This document shows, in pieces, positions 32,940 to 42,069 of a stretch of DNA of 64,000 bases (position 1 is its first letter; each line of letters opens with the position of its first letter). Source of the DNA: Cyclobacteriaceae bacterium. Its GTDB lineage: Bacteria > Bacteroidota > Bacteroidia > Cytophagales > Cyclobacteriaceae. The notes beneath the pieces are model-generated. The model was not told the origin of the DNA. It saw nothing but the letters and a program-made list of their open reading frames with translations, and did not search any database. The stretch covers positions 31,996 through 95,995 of the forward strand of contig JAHCHY010000018.1 of assembly GCA_026129485.1 (NCBI GenBank). Reading direction: 5' to 3'. The position numbers were made by a program, and so were the translations under genes.

Positions 32940-34934
32940 CTATTTTTCTATAATCTCCATAAAAACCCGGAACCCCACTGCTGCTTCCGGATTGGTATAG
33001 GCATTTACACTCCGAATGGTCGATTCCGCAGGCGAATGGTTCCAGCTTCCGCCACAGGCTTTTCCTTTTTCATTAATCATCTCGGCTACATTACCCACTA
33101 CATCATACAAGCCAATATCGTTGGGGAAATAGGATTTGGCAGGGGCCATCATGGCAAAGCCATCGTAATGTGTGGGCTTATTGCCTTTATACCCGGGACA
33201 ATCGCACGGGTCTGCCTTAAAGTTTCCGAGATAACATTTTTTATGATTAATGGCCGAGTTTCTCAATCCAAAATATTTAAACCAGGGGTACAGGATCTCC
33301 GGATCAGCCAATGATACTTTCCTGACTTCTGCCTTCATATCAAACTCGGAACCATTCGGTGTAATTTTCACTTCTACTTCCTGCTCATTTAATTTCCAGC
33401 CTGTCGGGTTTTTTATTCCGGCTGCGGCAATCTGCCATTCATCCAGCGTGGGCAATCTGAATTTTACTTTTTTATACTTGCGATCTGCCGCATTATTATA
33501 TTGCTGTGTAAGCCATTCGCAATACGCATTGGCCGCTTCATACGAAATATTCACGGCAGGATAGTGATTGAAGTATTTGTTTTTCTTCGATTCTGTTCGC
33601 GGCAAAGCATAATTGGTCATAAATGCAAGTGCCGGCTCATCATACCTGCTGAAGTCAAATTTATATTTTTCATGGAGATCGGGGAGCTTGTTTGCTTCGA
33701 GGTATTCCAAAAACCGATTGTACTGCGCATTGGTTACTTCGGTGTTAGCTGCATAGATCGGGCCCGACACGGGCTTGAAGTCATCTTCCCACGATTTAAC
33801 ATCGATAGCAAACGGAAAGTATGGAATCGTTTCAGCCGGGACACCGAGGTAATGTTCGATCATTTCCTTCTTACCCGTATCAACTGCAATCTTCTCCATA
33901 ACAGCACGCAGGCCTTTCGCTTTTTCAGCCTGTCCTTCTTTCCGGTACGATTCATAAAGCAGGATCATAGGCAACAGGTAGTTGGAGCTGAATGCACGGC
34001 CTGCATCACTATCCGGTTCACCATTGAAGTTCACCTGTAAATAATCCATCAAAAATTTCTTCTCCAGATTATCCCTGATCAGGGAAACATTATCGAGGCT
34101 GTTTGCACTGTGCACGGAAGCAAGCCCTACTACATATAAATATTCTTTAATGGATTGAATGTTGTCTTTACTTACTGTAAGGGCATAATAGAATTTTTTG
34201 TCCTGGTTAGCTTTAGGCAACTGTGCGCATATCCACGCGCTTTTGTTCGGGATGTTGCCCCCAATTTCTACCGAATTTAATCCCGCTTGCTCAAACTTAC
34301 GTTGAACATATTCCGTATTGTTTAACATTTCGAGGTTCAGGATCACTACATCGTTGCGAACGTTCAACGCATCCTGCAATACAAACAGCGGTGTGGTGGT
34401 ACTTTCTCCTTCCGTTATCAAAACCGCACCCGGCTCCAAGCTCATCAATACATTGTAGCTGTAATTCAGCAGGGCGGGCGAAACCTGCGCTTTTGCATAT
34501 AGGTTCTTACTGAATTGCACCCGGCTTGCTTCATCCAATGTAAACTCTGCATACAACTGCATCAGTCCGTATGCTTCGGGTTGCTCCGGCTTAAGCGTGT
34601 AGGCTTTCTTTAACGCCTGGTAAGCATCAGCATGAAAAGCATCGTACCAGCCTTTGGCCAGCCAGTATTCGTATGTTCCGGGTATGGCAGTAGTCATGCC
34701 GGTAATCACGCCTGAAAGCTCTTCGCGCGATGACTGCGCGAACACGGACGAGGCATAATAGTTAAACCATGCCTGCGGATTATTATTCTGCTTTACTTCC
34801 GCTGCCCACGCCTGCTTTTGCGAAGCATACCACGCCACCGGTTTTATAACCAATGTTTTGGGCAAAATACGTTCAGGCGAAACTGCAAAAACAAACGAGG
34901 GAATAAAAGCCAGGAAAAGAAAAAGACGCTTCAT
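32940..34934 (-). CDS. Secreted FGE/SUMF1-domain protein with a helical N-terminal region
   Basis: 664 residues from MKRLFLFLAFIPSFVFA (34934), whose first 17 residues are a signal peptide; the longer frame starts in the upstream gene. Residues about 60-330 are helical-repeat-like and include GAVLITEGESTTTPLF and NVRNDVVILNLEMLNN, reminiscent of a motif in DUF2723-type Bacteroidetes proteins. The C-terminal about 230 residues are an FGE-sulfatase domain: YAANTEVTNAQYNRFLEYL, YPAVNISYEAANAYCEWL, FRLPTLDEWQIAA and GNVAEMI...GGSWNH. The formylglycine-type cysteine pair is not obvious, so it is probably non-catalytic, like GldJ/GldK of the gliding machinery. Role unknown; it lies next to a sigma factor pair. 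Confidence 0.85.
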   Translation of the reverse strand: MKRLFLFLAFIPSFVFAVSPERILPKTLVIKPVAWYASQKQAWAAEVKQNNNPQAWFNYYASSVFAQSSREELSGVITGMTTAIPGTYEYWLAKGWYDAFHADAYQALKKAYTLKPEQPEAYGLMQLYAEFTLDEASRVQFSKNLYAKAQVSPALLNYSYNVLMSLEPGAVLITEGESTTTPLFVLQDALNVRNDVVILNLEMLNNTEYVQRKFEQAGLNSVEIGGNIPNKSAWICAQLPKANQDKKFYYALTVSKDNIQSIKEYLYVVGLASVHSANSLDNVSLIRDNLEKKFLMDYLQVNFNGEPDSDAGRAFSSNYLLPMILLYESYRKEGQAEKAKGLRAVMEKIAVDTGKKEMIEHYLGVPAETIPYFPFAIDVKSWEDDFKPVSGPIYAANTEVTNAQYNRFLEYLEANKLPDLHEKYKFDFSRYDEPALAFMTNYALPRTESKKNKYFNHYPAVNISYEAANAYCEWLTQQYNNAADRKYKKVKFRLPTLDEWQIAAAGIKNPTGWKLNEQEVEVKITPNGSEFDMKAEVRKVSLADPEILYPWFKYFGLRNSAINHKKCYLGNFKADPCDCPGYKGNKPTHYDGFAMMAPAKSYFPNDIGLYDVVGNVAEMINEKGKACGGSWNHSPAESTIRSVNAYTNPEAAVGFRVFMEIIEK

Positions 34935-35007
34935 AGATTCGGGTTTTAATACGCTGTACACCCGAACCTTTAAAACGTTCAAACTCTGACAGAAAATATT
35001 TTGCGGT

Positions 35008-35319
35008 TTAAACATGAAATACCCAATCTTTATACTGGCCGTCATGCGGATTGAAATCCGCACGTTTTTGAAAATGATCGTCTAATATTTCCAACTCGAT
35101 AATACGATCCAGTTGCAGGTTGCGGTAGCCTTCCTTACCACCAGCTTTCGTAAACCCGAATGTCTGCCAGCAAACCAGCACAATATGATTACGCGAAGTA
35201 GTGCAAACGCCATACGGACAAATGGTACGGGGCAAGGGTTCGCCCTCCAAAGAAATGCGGCATTGGTTCTTGCCTTCTGCCGCCAGCCAGAGCTGTTGCG
35301 TTAATTCTTCCAGGCTCAT
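35008..35319 (-). CDS. Small hypothetical protein coupled to selD (possibly WYL-like)
   Basis: 103 residues. Its ATG overlaps the selD stop by four bases (ATGA), so it is translated with selD. Sequence: a short N-terminal helix (MSLEELTQQLWLAAEGK), then strand-rich core ISLEGEPLPRTICPYGVC, NHIVLVCWQTFGF, GYRNLQLDRIIELEILDDHF. The R-N-L-x-L-D-R-I-x-E-L-E-I-L pattern resembles the WYL fold of ligand-sensing regulators, without a DNA-binding domain. The link with selenium metabolism is by position only. Confidence 0.7.
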   Translation of the reverse strand: MSLEELTQQLWLAAEGKNQCRISLEGEPLPRTICPYGVCTTSRNHIVLVCWQTFGFTKAGGKEGYRNLQLDRIIELEILDDHFQKRADFNPHDGQYKDWVFHV

Positions 35320-36350
35320 ACAATGTTTATCACGTAATCCGTTTTGGACTCACTTAGCTTGCCTATTGGCTTGAGTACAAAACCAAATGAAGTCATTGCA
35401 TACTCAAACTCCTGTTGCGATGCCGCCTCCACACCAATCAGCAAGCCGCCATTAGTTTGCGGATCGCATAAAGTTAATAATGATTCCGCCCCAATGCCAT
35501 TTACTTTCTTATCATAGCTCTGCCAGTTACGCATGGTGTTATCCGGATAGATCATTCTAGAAGTATAATAGCTTAGGTTTTCAATAAGCGGAACCGCACT
35601 GTAACTAATTTCAGCCGAAACACCACTACCTTCACACACCTCAACAAGATGGCCCAGCAAACCGAAGCCGGTTATATCGGTCATGGCTGTAACAAATTTA
35701 TACTTACTGATCTCCGCGCCAACTGAATTTAACTGCGACATGGTTTGAATGGCCCGCTCCACATCATCGGCCAAAGCGAGGCCGCGCTTTTGTGCCGTTG
35801 TAATAATACCAACGCCTATCGGCTTGGTCAGGTACAACAAATTACCTGGCCTGGCTGTGTTATTCTTTTTCAGGTTTTCTTTGGTAACCGTTCCGGTAAC
35901 GGCAAGACCGAAAATCGGCTCCGGGCTATCAATGCTATGCCCGCCCGCTAACGGAATGTTAGCTTCATTACAAGCTTCGCGTGCACCATCCAGCACACGT
36001 TGAGCCAGGTCAGCAGGTAATTTATCAACCGGCCAGCCTAATATAGCCAATGCCATTACCGGGCTTCCGCCCATAGCATATACATCGCTGATGGCATTCA
36101 CCGAAGCTATTTTTCCAAAGGTGAAGGCATCATCTACAACGGGCATAAAAAAATCTGTTGTGCTGATGATGCAGGTGCCGTTATCCAGCTCATACACCGC
36201 AGCATCATCTTTCGATTCATTGCCGACTAATAATTTTGGAAATGCTTCAGCCTTAAAATCGGAATGCAAAATTTTATCCAGAACAGCAGGAGCGATTTTG
36301 CAGCCACAACCGGCACCGTGGGAATATTGTGTGAGCTTTATTTCGTTCAT
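35316..36350 (-). CDS. selD: Selenide, water dikinase (selenophosphate synthetase)
   Basis: Makes monoselenophosphate, the selenium donor, from selenide and ATP. 344 residues. The active-site loop SHGAGCGCKIAP holds Cys15 and Cys17 with Lys18 (Cys in place of the selenocysteine found in some species). ATP-binding and Mg motifs DDAAVYELDNG, STTDFFMPVVDD, ITDVYAMGG-type SDVYAMGGSPVMAL, and TDITGFGLLGHL are present. The usual partner mnmH lies upstream on the same strand but is separated by a GxxExxY gene and repeats. No selA or selB was seen, so the selenium is likely used for tRNA modification. Confidence 0.96.
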   Translation of the reverse strand: MNEIKLTQYSHGAGCGCKIAPAVLDKILHSDFKAEAFPKLLVGNESKDDAAVYELDNGTCIISTTDFFMPVVDDAFTFGKIASVNAISDVYAMGGSPVMALAILGWPVDKLPADLAQRVLDGAREACNEANIPLAGGHSIDSPEPIFGLAVTGTVTKENLKKNNTARPGNLLYLTKPIGVGIITTAQKRGLALADDVERAIQTMSQLNSVGAEISKYKFVTAMTDITGFGLLGHLVEVCEGSGVSAEISYSAVPLIENLSYYTSRMIYPDNTMRNWQSYDKKVNGIGAESLLTLCDPQTNGGLLIGVEAASQQEFEYAMTSFGFVLKPIGKLSESKTDYVINIV

Positions 36351-36359
36351 GATATTTTT

Positions 36360-36412
36360 AACAACATAGACACATAGAGCACATAGATAAATCTAATAAG
36401 ACCTATGTGGTT
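36360..36412. repeat. ACATAG-unit repeat between selD and the second GxxExxY gene
   Basis: Three direct ACATAG units (36364, 36372, 36381) are followed after a spacer by the inverted CCTATGTGGTT at 36402-36412. It has the same word set as the longer inverted repeat on the other side of the gene, 36843-36924. The block can fold into a hairpin. Confidence 0.6.
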
Positions 36413-36420
36413 TTTATTTT

Positions 36421-36828
36421 CTATTTGTCAGGCAACAAACGAAAGTACTCATTCACGTACGTTCGCTGGCCTTCTTTAAACAAATTTGCGCAATTAAAAT
36501 TGATCAGAATTCCTTTCGGCTTCCCCAGCAATTTCATGTAAGTTAATAACTGTGCCTCAAAAACAGGAGCTATGATATCCACTGCCTTAAGCTCAACCAC
36601 TATAGAATTTTCTACGAGGAAATCACACCTCAAATCTGTTTCGACATGAATGCCCTTGTATTCAACGGGAACAAACTCTGACCCAAAATTCAAATTTCGG
36701 ATCATAAGCTCTTGCTTCAGACATTTGTGATAAACGCTCTCCAACAAGCCCGGGCCAAGGCTTTTATGAACTTCTATTGCTGCACCAACAATCTCGTAAG
36801 TAAGTTCATCAAGATATTTCTTTGTCAT
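36421..36828 (-). CDS. GxxExxY protein (PD-(D/E)XK nuclease-like), second copy
   Basis: 135 residues. Signature SLGPGLLESVYHKCL (GxxExxY) at about residues 24-38, nuclease-like core VETDLRCDFLVENSIVVELKAVD (Asp ... Glu-x-Lys), then QLLTYMKLLGKPKGILINFNC. Only about 40 percent similar to the copy at 9459 by eye, so it is an old paralogue or separate arrival. It lies between selD and mnmH, genes that normally adjoin, and is bracketed by hairpin-forming ACATAG repeats on both sides. It is oriented with the operon, and the operon may still be read through. Confidence 0.88.
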   Translation of the reverse strand: MTKKYLDELTYEIVGAAIEVHKSLGPGLLESVYHKCLKQELMIRNLNFGSEFVPVEYKGIHVETDLRCDFLVENSIVVELKAVDIIAPVFEAQLLTYMKLLGKPKGILINFNCANLFKEGQRTYVNEYFRLLPDK

Positions 36829-36842
36829 CAGGTATTATTTTA

Positions 36843-36924
36843 AACCACATAGGCACATAGAATACATAGCTTATGATTTTTGATTACTTAGATTTGTCTA
36901 TGTTTCCTATGTGCCTATGTGGTT
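36843..36924. repeat. Long inverted repeat upstream of the second GxxExxY gene, reaching into mnmH
   Basis: Left arm 36843-36869 (AACCACATAGGCACATAG... ) and right arm 36898-36924 are inverted copies with about 25 of 27 bases matching, around a 28-base loop. The right arm runs into the mnmH 3' end, and the mnmH stop (TAG at 36915-36917) and last codons are made of the repeat. Same words as the block at 36360-36412. Confidence 0.75.
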
Positions 36925-37919
36925 AATTCTTTAACAACACGCTCCACACTACCTCCGTCCCACTCCACAACTTTCTTAATCCGGTCTTTACGCTTATCAA
37001 TGCCATGAAGGTAAGCCTTATCGTAATAGGTAAGCAACACCTGTATTACGGCAGGCATGTCGCCTTGCTGTAGTTTTTCTTTGGCGAGGTTAAAATGCTG
37101 GCCGCCCAGGCGTTTTACAATCTTATGCATGATGGCGAGGAATTCATCTTTATCAGCTTTGCCATATTCTTCCACCAATCGTTTTATGCGAACTTCTTTA
37201 TCAACCTGCAACTGAATCAGCGGGCTTCTGTTCATTTGCAGCCAGAACTCACGCGGCAAAAAAATCTGCCCGATGGCAATGGACTCATCTTCCACCCAAA
37301 CGGGTTGCTGCGGATCAAGCGGAAGTATTTTTTCAAAGAGATCATTCTGAAATTGCTCCGTAGTGGGTTGCGGCTTCATGAACAATCCGCCAAACGCAGA
37401 GCCTTTATGGCTGGCCAATGTTTCCAGGTCAATAACCTGCTGTCCGCTTGCTTTCAATGCCCGAAGGATTTCGCTCTTGCCGCTACCGGTGCAGCCTGTT
37501 AGTAAAATAAGATTAAGCGGTCTGGCAAAAGATTCAAGCGCTTTGTGGCGATACGCTTTATATCCGCCTTTCAGCGCGTGTGTTTTAATGCCGGCCATAC
37601 CCACAAACTGGCAGAAGTTGTTCGAGCGCATGCCTCCGCGCCAGCAATGCACCAGCAGCTCCTTTGCCGGTGTAATTTTTTCCGCTTCGTTAATGATATC
37701 CAGCAAACGCGGGCCCACCAACCGGAAGCCGGTCTTGATCGCCTCAAGCTGGCCTTTCTGCTTGTAGTCGGTGCCTACCTGCACACGCTCCTCGTTGTTG
37801 AGCAGGGGAATATTAATTGCATGTTGTATATGACCGGATTGATACTCGCCTTCGGAGCGAACATCCACCACCGGCAAGCTTTTCCGTAATGTTAAAAAGT
37901 CATCAATGGAAACAGCCAT
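36915..37919 (-). CDS. mnmH: tRNA 2-selenouridine synthase
   Basis: Converts 2-thiouridine at the wobble position of some tRNAs to 2-selenouridine through a geranylated intermediate. 334 residues: rhodanese domain with active-site Cys92 in HCWRGGMRS, then a P-loop domain with GCTGSGKS (residues 142-149) and LETLASHKGSAFGG typical of the family. The last residues (ELTT, stop) are encoded by the invading inverted repeat, so a short native C-terminus may have been replaced. Works with selenophosphate from selD nearby. Confidence 0.95.
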   Translation of the reverse strand: MAVSIDDFLTLRKSLPVVDVRSEGEYQSGHIQHAINIPLLNNEERVQVGTDYKQKGQLEAIKTGFRLVGPRLLDIINEAEKITPAKELLVHCWRGGMRSNNFCQFVGMAGIKTHALKGGYKAYRHKALESFARPLNLILLTGCTGSGKSEILRALKASGQQVIDLETLASHKGSAFGGLFMKPQPTTEQFQNDLFEKILPLDPQQPVWVEDESIAIGQIFLPREFWLQMNRSPLIQLQVDKEVRIKRLVEEYGKADKDEFLAIMHKIVKRLGGQHFNLAKEKLQQGDMPAVIQVLLTYYDKAYLHGIDKRKDRIKKVVEWDGGSVERVVKELTT

Positions 37920-37965
37920 CGCTCAAAGGTCGCGAACGCAGCCAGTTTAGCAAACCTGTAAGTCT

Positions 37966-40596
37966 TTAATCGTTAAAATTAATCGTTACGCTGGTGGCTA
38001 TACCCACCCTGAACCCATTGCTTTGGTACTGACCATCGCGGAAAGCGGCCGCAGCCTCAAGCCGGAATATGCGCAGAATGCCTTCGATACCATAACCCAC
38101 TTCGGTATAGTTGCGCGAAGTTGGCGTAGCGAGGTAATTCACAAATACATTTTCGGTAATGCCTACCATACGCACTTTGGCAACCCGTGTTAGCAATAGC
38201 TTTCTGAAATGGTAATGCGCATTGGCTGTAAAGTATTGATCGGCTGTGCTGTATTTGTAGTAATCCATAAGCCGGTAACTGCCCACCGGGTCGGTTGTAA
38301 CAAAAGGCGTTTGGTTACCCAGAAAATGTTTGTAATCCATAAAATACATATTCTGTGTATCGAAAAACTTACCGGCTTGCAGGGCAATGTCCAGCTCTCC
38401 CCGGATGCCGAATCGTATCCCATGCTTTAAGCCGAGCTCCAGTTGATTGAACGAAACCTCGCTGCCGGCTACTCCATCAAAACCTTTTCTGAAGCTTAGC
38501 GAAAGCAAAGGCGAAGAATTATCTACACGTTGTTTGTTCCCGTTCCTGATCCTGTACTTCTGCCACGGCCTGGCATTAACTGAAACCGTTCCGATAAAGG
38601 CACGGTTCGGCTCAAAACCCGTATCGGGAAGCTCGAAACTTACAGGTGCATTGGGTGTATATTGTTCTTTGTTCCGCTTAAAAAAAGTATAGTCTGTTGT
38701 GTTGAACAGCTCCAAGCGCCTGCTCCAGGTCCAGTTGGTTCTAATGGTGTATCGATCATCAATACGCTGCGTATAGTTAAGAGAGGCGAAATTATGCTCG
38801 TAAATCTTCATCAGGTTATCGCCTAACAATAATGATGTAAATGTGTTTACAAACGGATGTATCGGCTCTGCCTGGTTGAACTGCTCTACATACCGGCCGC
38901 CTTCCAGCGTAAGCCGTTTGTTCTTAAACCGGTAATCTATTCTGAGCTTACCTGAAATTTTTTCGCGCGCGAATGCATAACGTGCAATCGGGCTTATTTC
39001 CAGTCTTGATGTTTGCGGTCGCTTGTCTTTGTTTAGAGAATCGCGTTTTACCCAACGTTTATAAAAGCTCAGGCGATAGATCAGGTTAGATCCTTCTACC
39101 GAATTGAAGCCACCATAAGGAGCATGGATTCTGAAATCAGAAGTTTTACCCATCGCGTATGAATCGCCCGTTAGCAAATCCCACGGCTGAAATCCTTTAC
39201 CCCGGTTTTTATTATTACGCAGTGTATCACCTTCATCGCGCTTGCGTTGCACTTCTGTTAAGCTATCATTCAAATGATAGCCGCGCTCTTCCTCTTTGGT
39301 CAGCGGAGTGGGCCTTATCTCCACCCAGAATGTCGAATCCTTTTTATATGCCAGCGAATCGACCGAGTATTTGGTTTCTGAAATAACTTCAGGCTCTTTC
39401 TGCTCTTTGGCTTCCTGCTTTTCATATTCTTTCACCAACTGTCTTAATTCTTTGCCGGTTACTTCCTTGCCTGCTGTTAACCGCTCGTTAATCTCCTGTC
39501 CTTTTTTACTGAATTTCTGCTCAATGGCTTTTGCTTCTTCCTTATAGATCTTTTCATCGATTACGGTCAGCTCTACCTGCAGCTCCGGGTTAAGCGTGAT
39601 CCTGTAATCCTTCATGGTAGCCAGGTACTGGCCTTCAAACTCAAAGCCGAACACTTTACCCTTTACCTGAAACTGCTGCGATACCGGAAGCCAGGCTTTG
39701 TCTTCTATCGGGTTATATAATTGCTTGATGTGAAAGCTTATTCCCAGCTTAATGGCGTTCAGTTCAAGACTATGGATGCTCCACCAGTCCTCCACAATGT
39801 GGATCAACCCTTCAAACACATTATCGCCACGCGAACGCGGTGTTACTTTTATTTTACTAACCTCGTAGCCCTGATCTTTAAACGACCCCAGGTATTCAAA
39901 CCGGTAATACGAAAATGCTTTGGGCGAAAGCGGGGAAACTGTTTCAGCAATCTCGGGCTGGTAAAAGCTTCCGAAGATGTAGGAGTTGGGCGAGGTGTTT
40001 TTGTTATCGCCATTGGTATATACGGCTATCACCTTTTCTTCAAACTTGTTGGGCCGTGTGTATTTTATTTCGCTTACCGATTCGGAGATAAACACACGGT
40101 CTTTTGTAATGCCCTCTTTCTCCAAAGCTTTTTTGGCCAGCCACGGGTAATCGGTTAGCTGCCCTTTGCCCTTGATATAAACCGTTGCGGAATAGGCATC
40201 GATCTGTTGGGTATGAAATTTTGCCTTGGCGATCGCCTTGCGCATAATGGTATAAGCCGGGTCTTCTTTACCGGCCTTAACCGTTACCGTCTGCAACACA
40301 ACCACCTGTGTTTTGAGCGTAAGGTTGATCTCCACAAAATCATCTCCCACTTCCACTACCCGGTTAACGGATTCGTAGCCGAGGTACTGAAACACTACAT
40401 CATAACGGCCGGGCTTTAGATGCACTTCGTACCGGCCTTCCATATCGGTAGCGCTGCCCGTTCCGGTTTGCTTCACGAAAATAGACGCAAAAGCCAGGGG
40501 GCCAACATCATCCCCTTTAATTACACCTCGAATCCCTCCGGCATAAGCCTGAATTAACACACCAGCAAACAGAATTGTAAAAATATATCTCATCAT
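37966..40596 (-). CDS. DUF5686 outer-membrane protein with carboxypeptidase-regulatory-like domain
   Basis: 876 residues from MMRYIFTILFAGVL (40596), signal peptide to about residue 20 (AYA-GG). Residues about 22-105 form a carboxypeptidase D regulatory-like domain (IRGVIKGDDVGPLAFASIFVKQTGTG). The rest matches the DUF5686 family: AYTIMRKAIAKAKFHTQQIDAYSA, VFISESVSEIKY, VEDWWSIHSLELN, a central coiled lysine/glutamate-rich region, and a strand-rich C-terminal barrel. An outer-membrane barrel with an assembly or surface role is likely; the exact function is unknown. Stands alone between mnmH and nadD. Confidence 0.88.
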   Translation of the reverse strand: MMRYIFTILFAGVLIQAYAGGIRGVIKGDDVGPLAFASIFVKQTGTGSATDMEGRYEVHLKPGRYDVVFQYLGYESVNRVVEVGDDFVEINLTLKTQVVVLQTVTVKAGKEDPAYTIMRKAIAKAKFHTQQIDAYSATVYIKGKGQLTDYPWLAKKALEKEGITKDRVFISESVSEIKYTRPNKFEEKVIAVYTNGDNKNTSPNSYIFGSFYQPEIAETVSPLSPKAFSYYRFEYLGSFKDQGYEVSKIKVTPRSRGDNVFEGLIHIVEDWWSIHSLELNAIKLGISFHIKQLYNPIEDKAWLPVSQQFQVKGKVFGFEFEGQYLATMKDYRITLNPELQVELTVIDEKIYKEEAKAIEQKFSKKGQEINERLTAGKEVTGKELRQLVKEYEKQEAKEQKEPEVISETKYSVDSLAYKKDSTFWVEIRPTPLTKEEERGYHLNDSLTEVQRKRDEGDTLRNNKNRGKGFQPWDLLTGDSYAMGKTSDFRIHAPYGGFNSVEGSNLIYRLSFYKRWVKRDSLNKDKRPQTSRLEISPIARYAFAREKISGKLRIDYRFKNKRLTLEGGRYVEQFNQAEPIHPFVNTFTSLLLGDNLMKIYEHNFASLNYTQRIDDRYTIRTNWTWSRRLELFNTTDYTFFKRNKEQYTPNAPVSFELPDTGFEPNRAFIGTVSVNARPWQKYRIRNGNKQRVDNSSPLLSLSFRKGFDGVAGSEVSFNQLELGLKHGIRFGIRGELDIALQAGKFFDTQNMYFMDYKHFLGNQTPFVTTDPVGSYRLMDYYKYSTADQYFTANAHYHFRKLLLTRVAKVRMVGITENVFVNYLATPTSRNYTEVGYGIEGILRIFRLEAAAAFRDGQYQSNGFRVGIATSVTINFND

Positions 40597-40643
40597 TCTT
40601 GGCAGATGCATGATTCAACGTAAGAGTTGTATGCGGGTAGCAG

Positions 40644-41228
40644 CTATTGATAAAAATTTTTTAACCGGATAAGCTGTTCCACCGGCTCAGGAACGAGGTA
40701 GCGAATGGACTTATTGTGCTTAATACAATTGCGGATATACGTTGCTGAAATATCCAGCAACGGGGCATCAATCAGTTGAACGTTGGGATGACGCTCCAGC
40801 TCGCTATTTGTTACACCCGGCCTGCGATATACATACAAACCATGTTGATTGAGAATTTCTTCATGGTTCTTCCACTTCGAGAAATTCTCGAGGTTATCGC
40901 CACCCACAATTACCTTAAACTCTTTTGCGGGATGCTTTTCAGTAAGGTAAGCCAGCGTATGAATGGTGTAGCTGGGTTTAGGCAGGTGAAACTCGGCATC
41001 ACTTACTTCCAGCTTATAGTTATCGGCAATGGCGGCCTTCACCAAATCATAGCGGTCAAACTCGTGCAATAATCCTTTGCTGGGCTTTAACGGATTTTGA
41101 GGAGAAACCACAAACCAGACTTTATCCAGGTCAGTGTTTTCGGCCATGATATTGGCAATAATCAGGTGGCCTGTATGGATGGGGTTAAATGAACCGAAGA
41201 AGAGGCCGATTTTCTGAGGTTTGTCCAT
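40644..41228 (-). CDS. nadD: Nicotinate-nucleotide adenylyltransferase
   Basis: Makes deamido-NAD from nicotinate mononucleotide and ATP. 194 residues, Rossmann-type nucleotidyl transferase: GLFFGSFNPIHTGHLIIAN (HxGH motif as HTGH) at residues 8-26, WFVVSPQNPLKP, and the C-terminal ISATYIRNCIKHNKSIRYLVP that carries the ISxTxIR motif. Its start codon shares one base with the gmk stop. Ordered sigma - anti-sigma - gmk - nadD on the minus strand. Confidence 0.96.
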   Translation of the reverse strand: MDKPQKIGLFFGSFNPIHTGHLIIANIMAENTDLDKVWFVVSPQNPLKPSKGLLHEFDRYDLVKAAIADNYKLEVSDAEFHLPKPSYTIHTLAYLTEKHPAKEFKVIVGGDNLENFSKWKNHEEILNQHGLYVYRRPGVTNSELERHPNVQLIDAPLLDISATYIRNCIKHNKSIRYLVPEPVEQLIRLKNFYQ

Positions 41229-41800
41229 TAAGGTTTTGCCTTAAATTCATCATAAAGCCGTTGCGCTTCCTGTAGGGATTTATCAAGATCTTCATTTACC
41301 AGCACTACATCAAACTTATCCTGAAAGGTTAGCTCGAATTTGGCCTTGAATATCCTTCGTGAAAGGCTTTCTTCTGTTTCCGTGCCCCGTTCGGTAAGGC
41401 GTTCTTTCAATACTTCAAGGGACGGAACTTTCACAAATACGGCTAATGCCTTAGCGCCAAAATATTTTTTCAGGTTAATGCCGCCTTTTACATCCACATC
41501 AAAAATAACATTGCGGCCTTCCTGCCAGATGCGTTCAATTTCAGCCTTAAGTGTGCCGTAAAAATTTCCGGCATATACTTCTTCCCATTCAATAAACTCG
41601 TTATTGTCTATTCTTCTTTTGAAGTCTTCAGGGGTAAGAAAGTAGTAGTCTTTACCGTGTTCTTCTGTTCGGCCACGCTTATCGCGTGTAGAAGCAGAAA
41701 TAGAAAACCCCAGGTCGGGGTTGTTTTTGAGCAGGTGTTTTACAATGGTTGTTTTACCGGAACCTGAGGGGGCTGAAAAAATAAGCGCTTTGCCCGCCAT
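41228..41800 (-). CDS. gmk: Guanylate kinase
   Basis: GMP to GDP phosphorylation. 190 residues. P-loop [15 protein letters not shown] (residues about 10-24), the GMP-binding [21 protein letters not shown], and [20 protein letters not shown]. Mg/ATP-lid region around [20 protein letters not shown]. Normal length. Start overlaps the stop of the zinc anti-sigma gene by one base; followed by nadD. Confidence 0.97.
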   Translation of the reverse strand: MAGKALIFSAPSGSGKTTIVKHLLKNNPDLGFSISASTRDKRGRTEEHGKDYYFLTPEDFKRRIDNNEFIEWEEVYAGNFYGTLKAEIERIWQEGRNVIFDVDVKGGINLKKYFGAKALAVFVKVPSLEVLKERLTERGTETEESLSRRIFKAKFELTFQDKFDVVLVNEDLDKSLQEAQRLYDEFKAKP

Positions 41801-42069
41801 TAGCCTGCCGTATTTTGGCCGATCTGCAACTTGATTTGCTCAACCAGGTCGGCAGGAGCATCGCCACCGCAGCACCTGGATTTAAGCAGCCTTTTTATGG
41901 CCATATCCAGGTCGTACGATTTAAAGCAAGGCAGGCAGCGATCCATGTGACTTTTAAAATACTCCTGCTGCTCATCGGTAGCTTCTCCATCAATAATTAC
42001 CTGTAGCATTTCCATGCATGTGGGTTTCTTGCCATCAGCCTGTGCAAACGGATTGTGAGGTAAATTCAT
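41800..42069 (-). CDS. Small zinc-binding anti-sigma factor (ZAS type)
   Basis: 89 residues, no membrane segment. The ZAS pattern H-x3-C-x2-C is visible as HMDRCLPCF, with an upstream Cys in TCMEML and a CC pair near the C-terminus (SRCCGGD), as in RsrA-like redox-responsive anti-sigma factors that let go of their sigma when a disulfide forms. Its ATG overlaps the sigma gene stop (ATGA). That context and the Cys pattern support the call; redox sensing is inferred. Confidence 0.82.
   Translation of the reverse strand: MNLPHNPFAQADGKKPTCMEMLQVIIDGEATDEQQEYFKSHMDRCLPCFKSYDLDMAIKRLLKSRCCGGDAPADLVEQIKLQIGQNTAG

Noticed and set aside
42066-42069. Sigma and anti-sigma overlap as a sign of a fused or broken gene
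   Set aside because: ATGA overlaps are the normal coupled arrangement; both proteins are complete.
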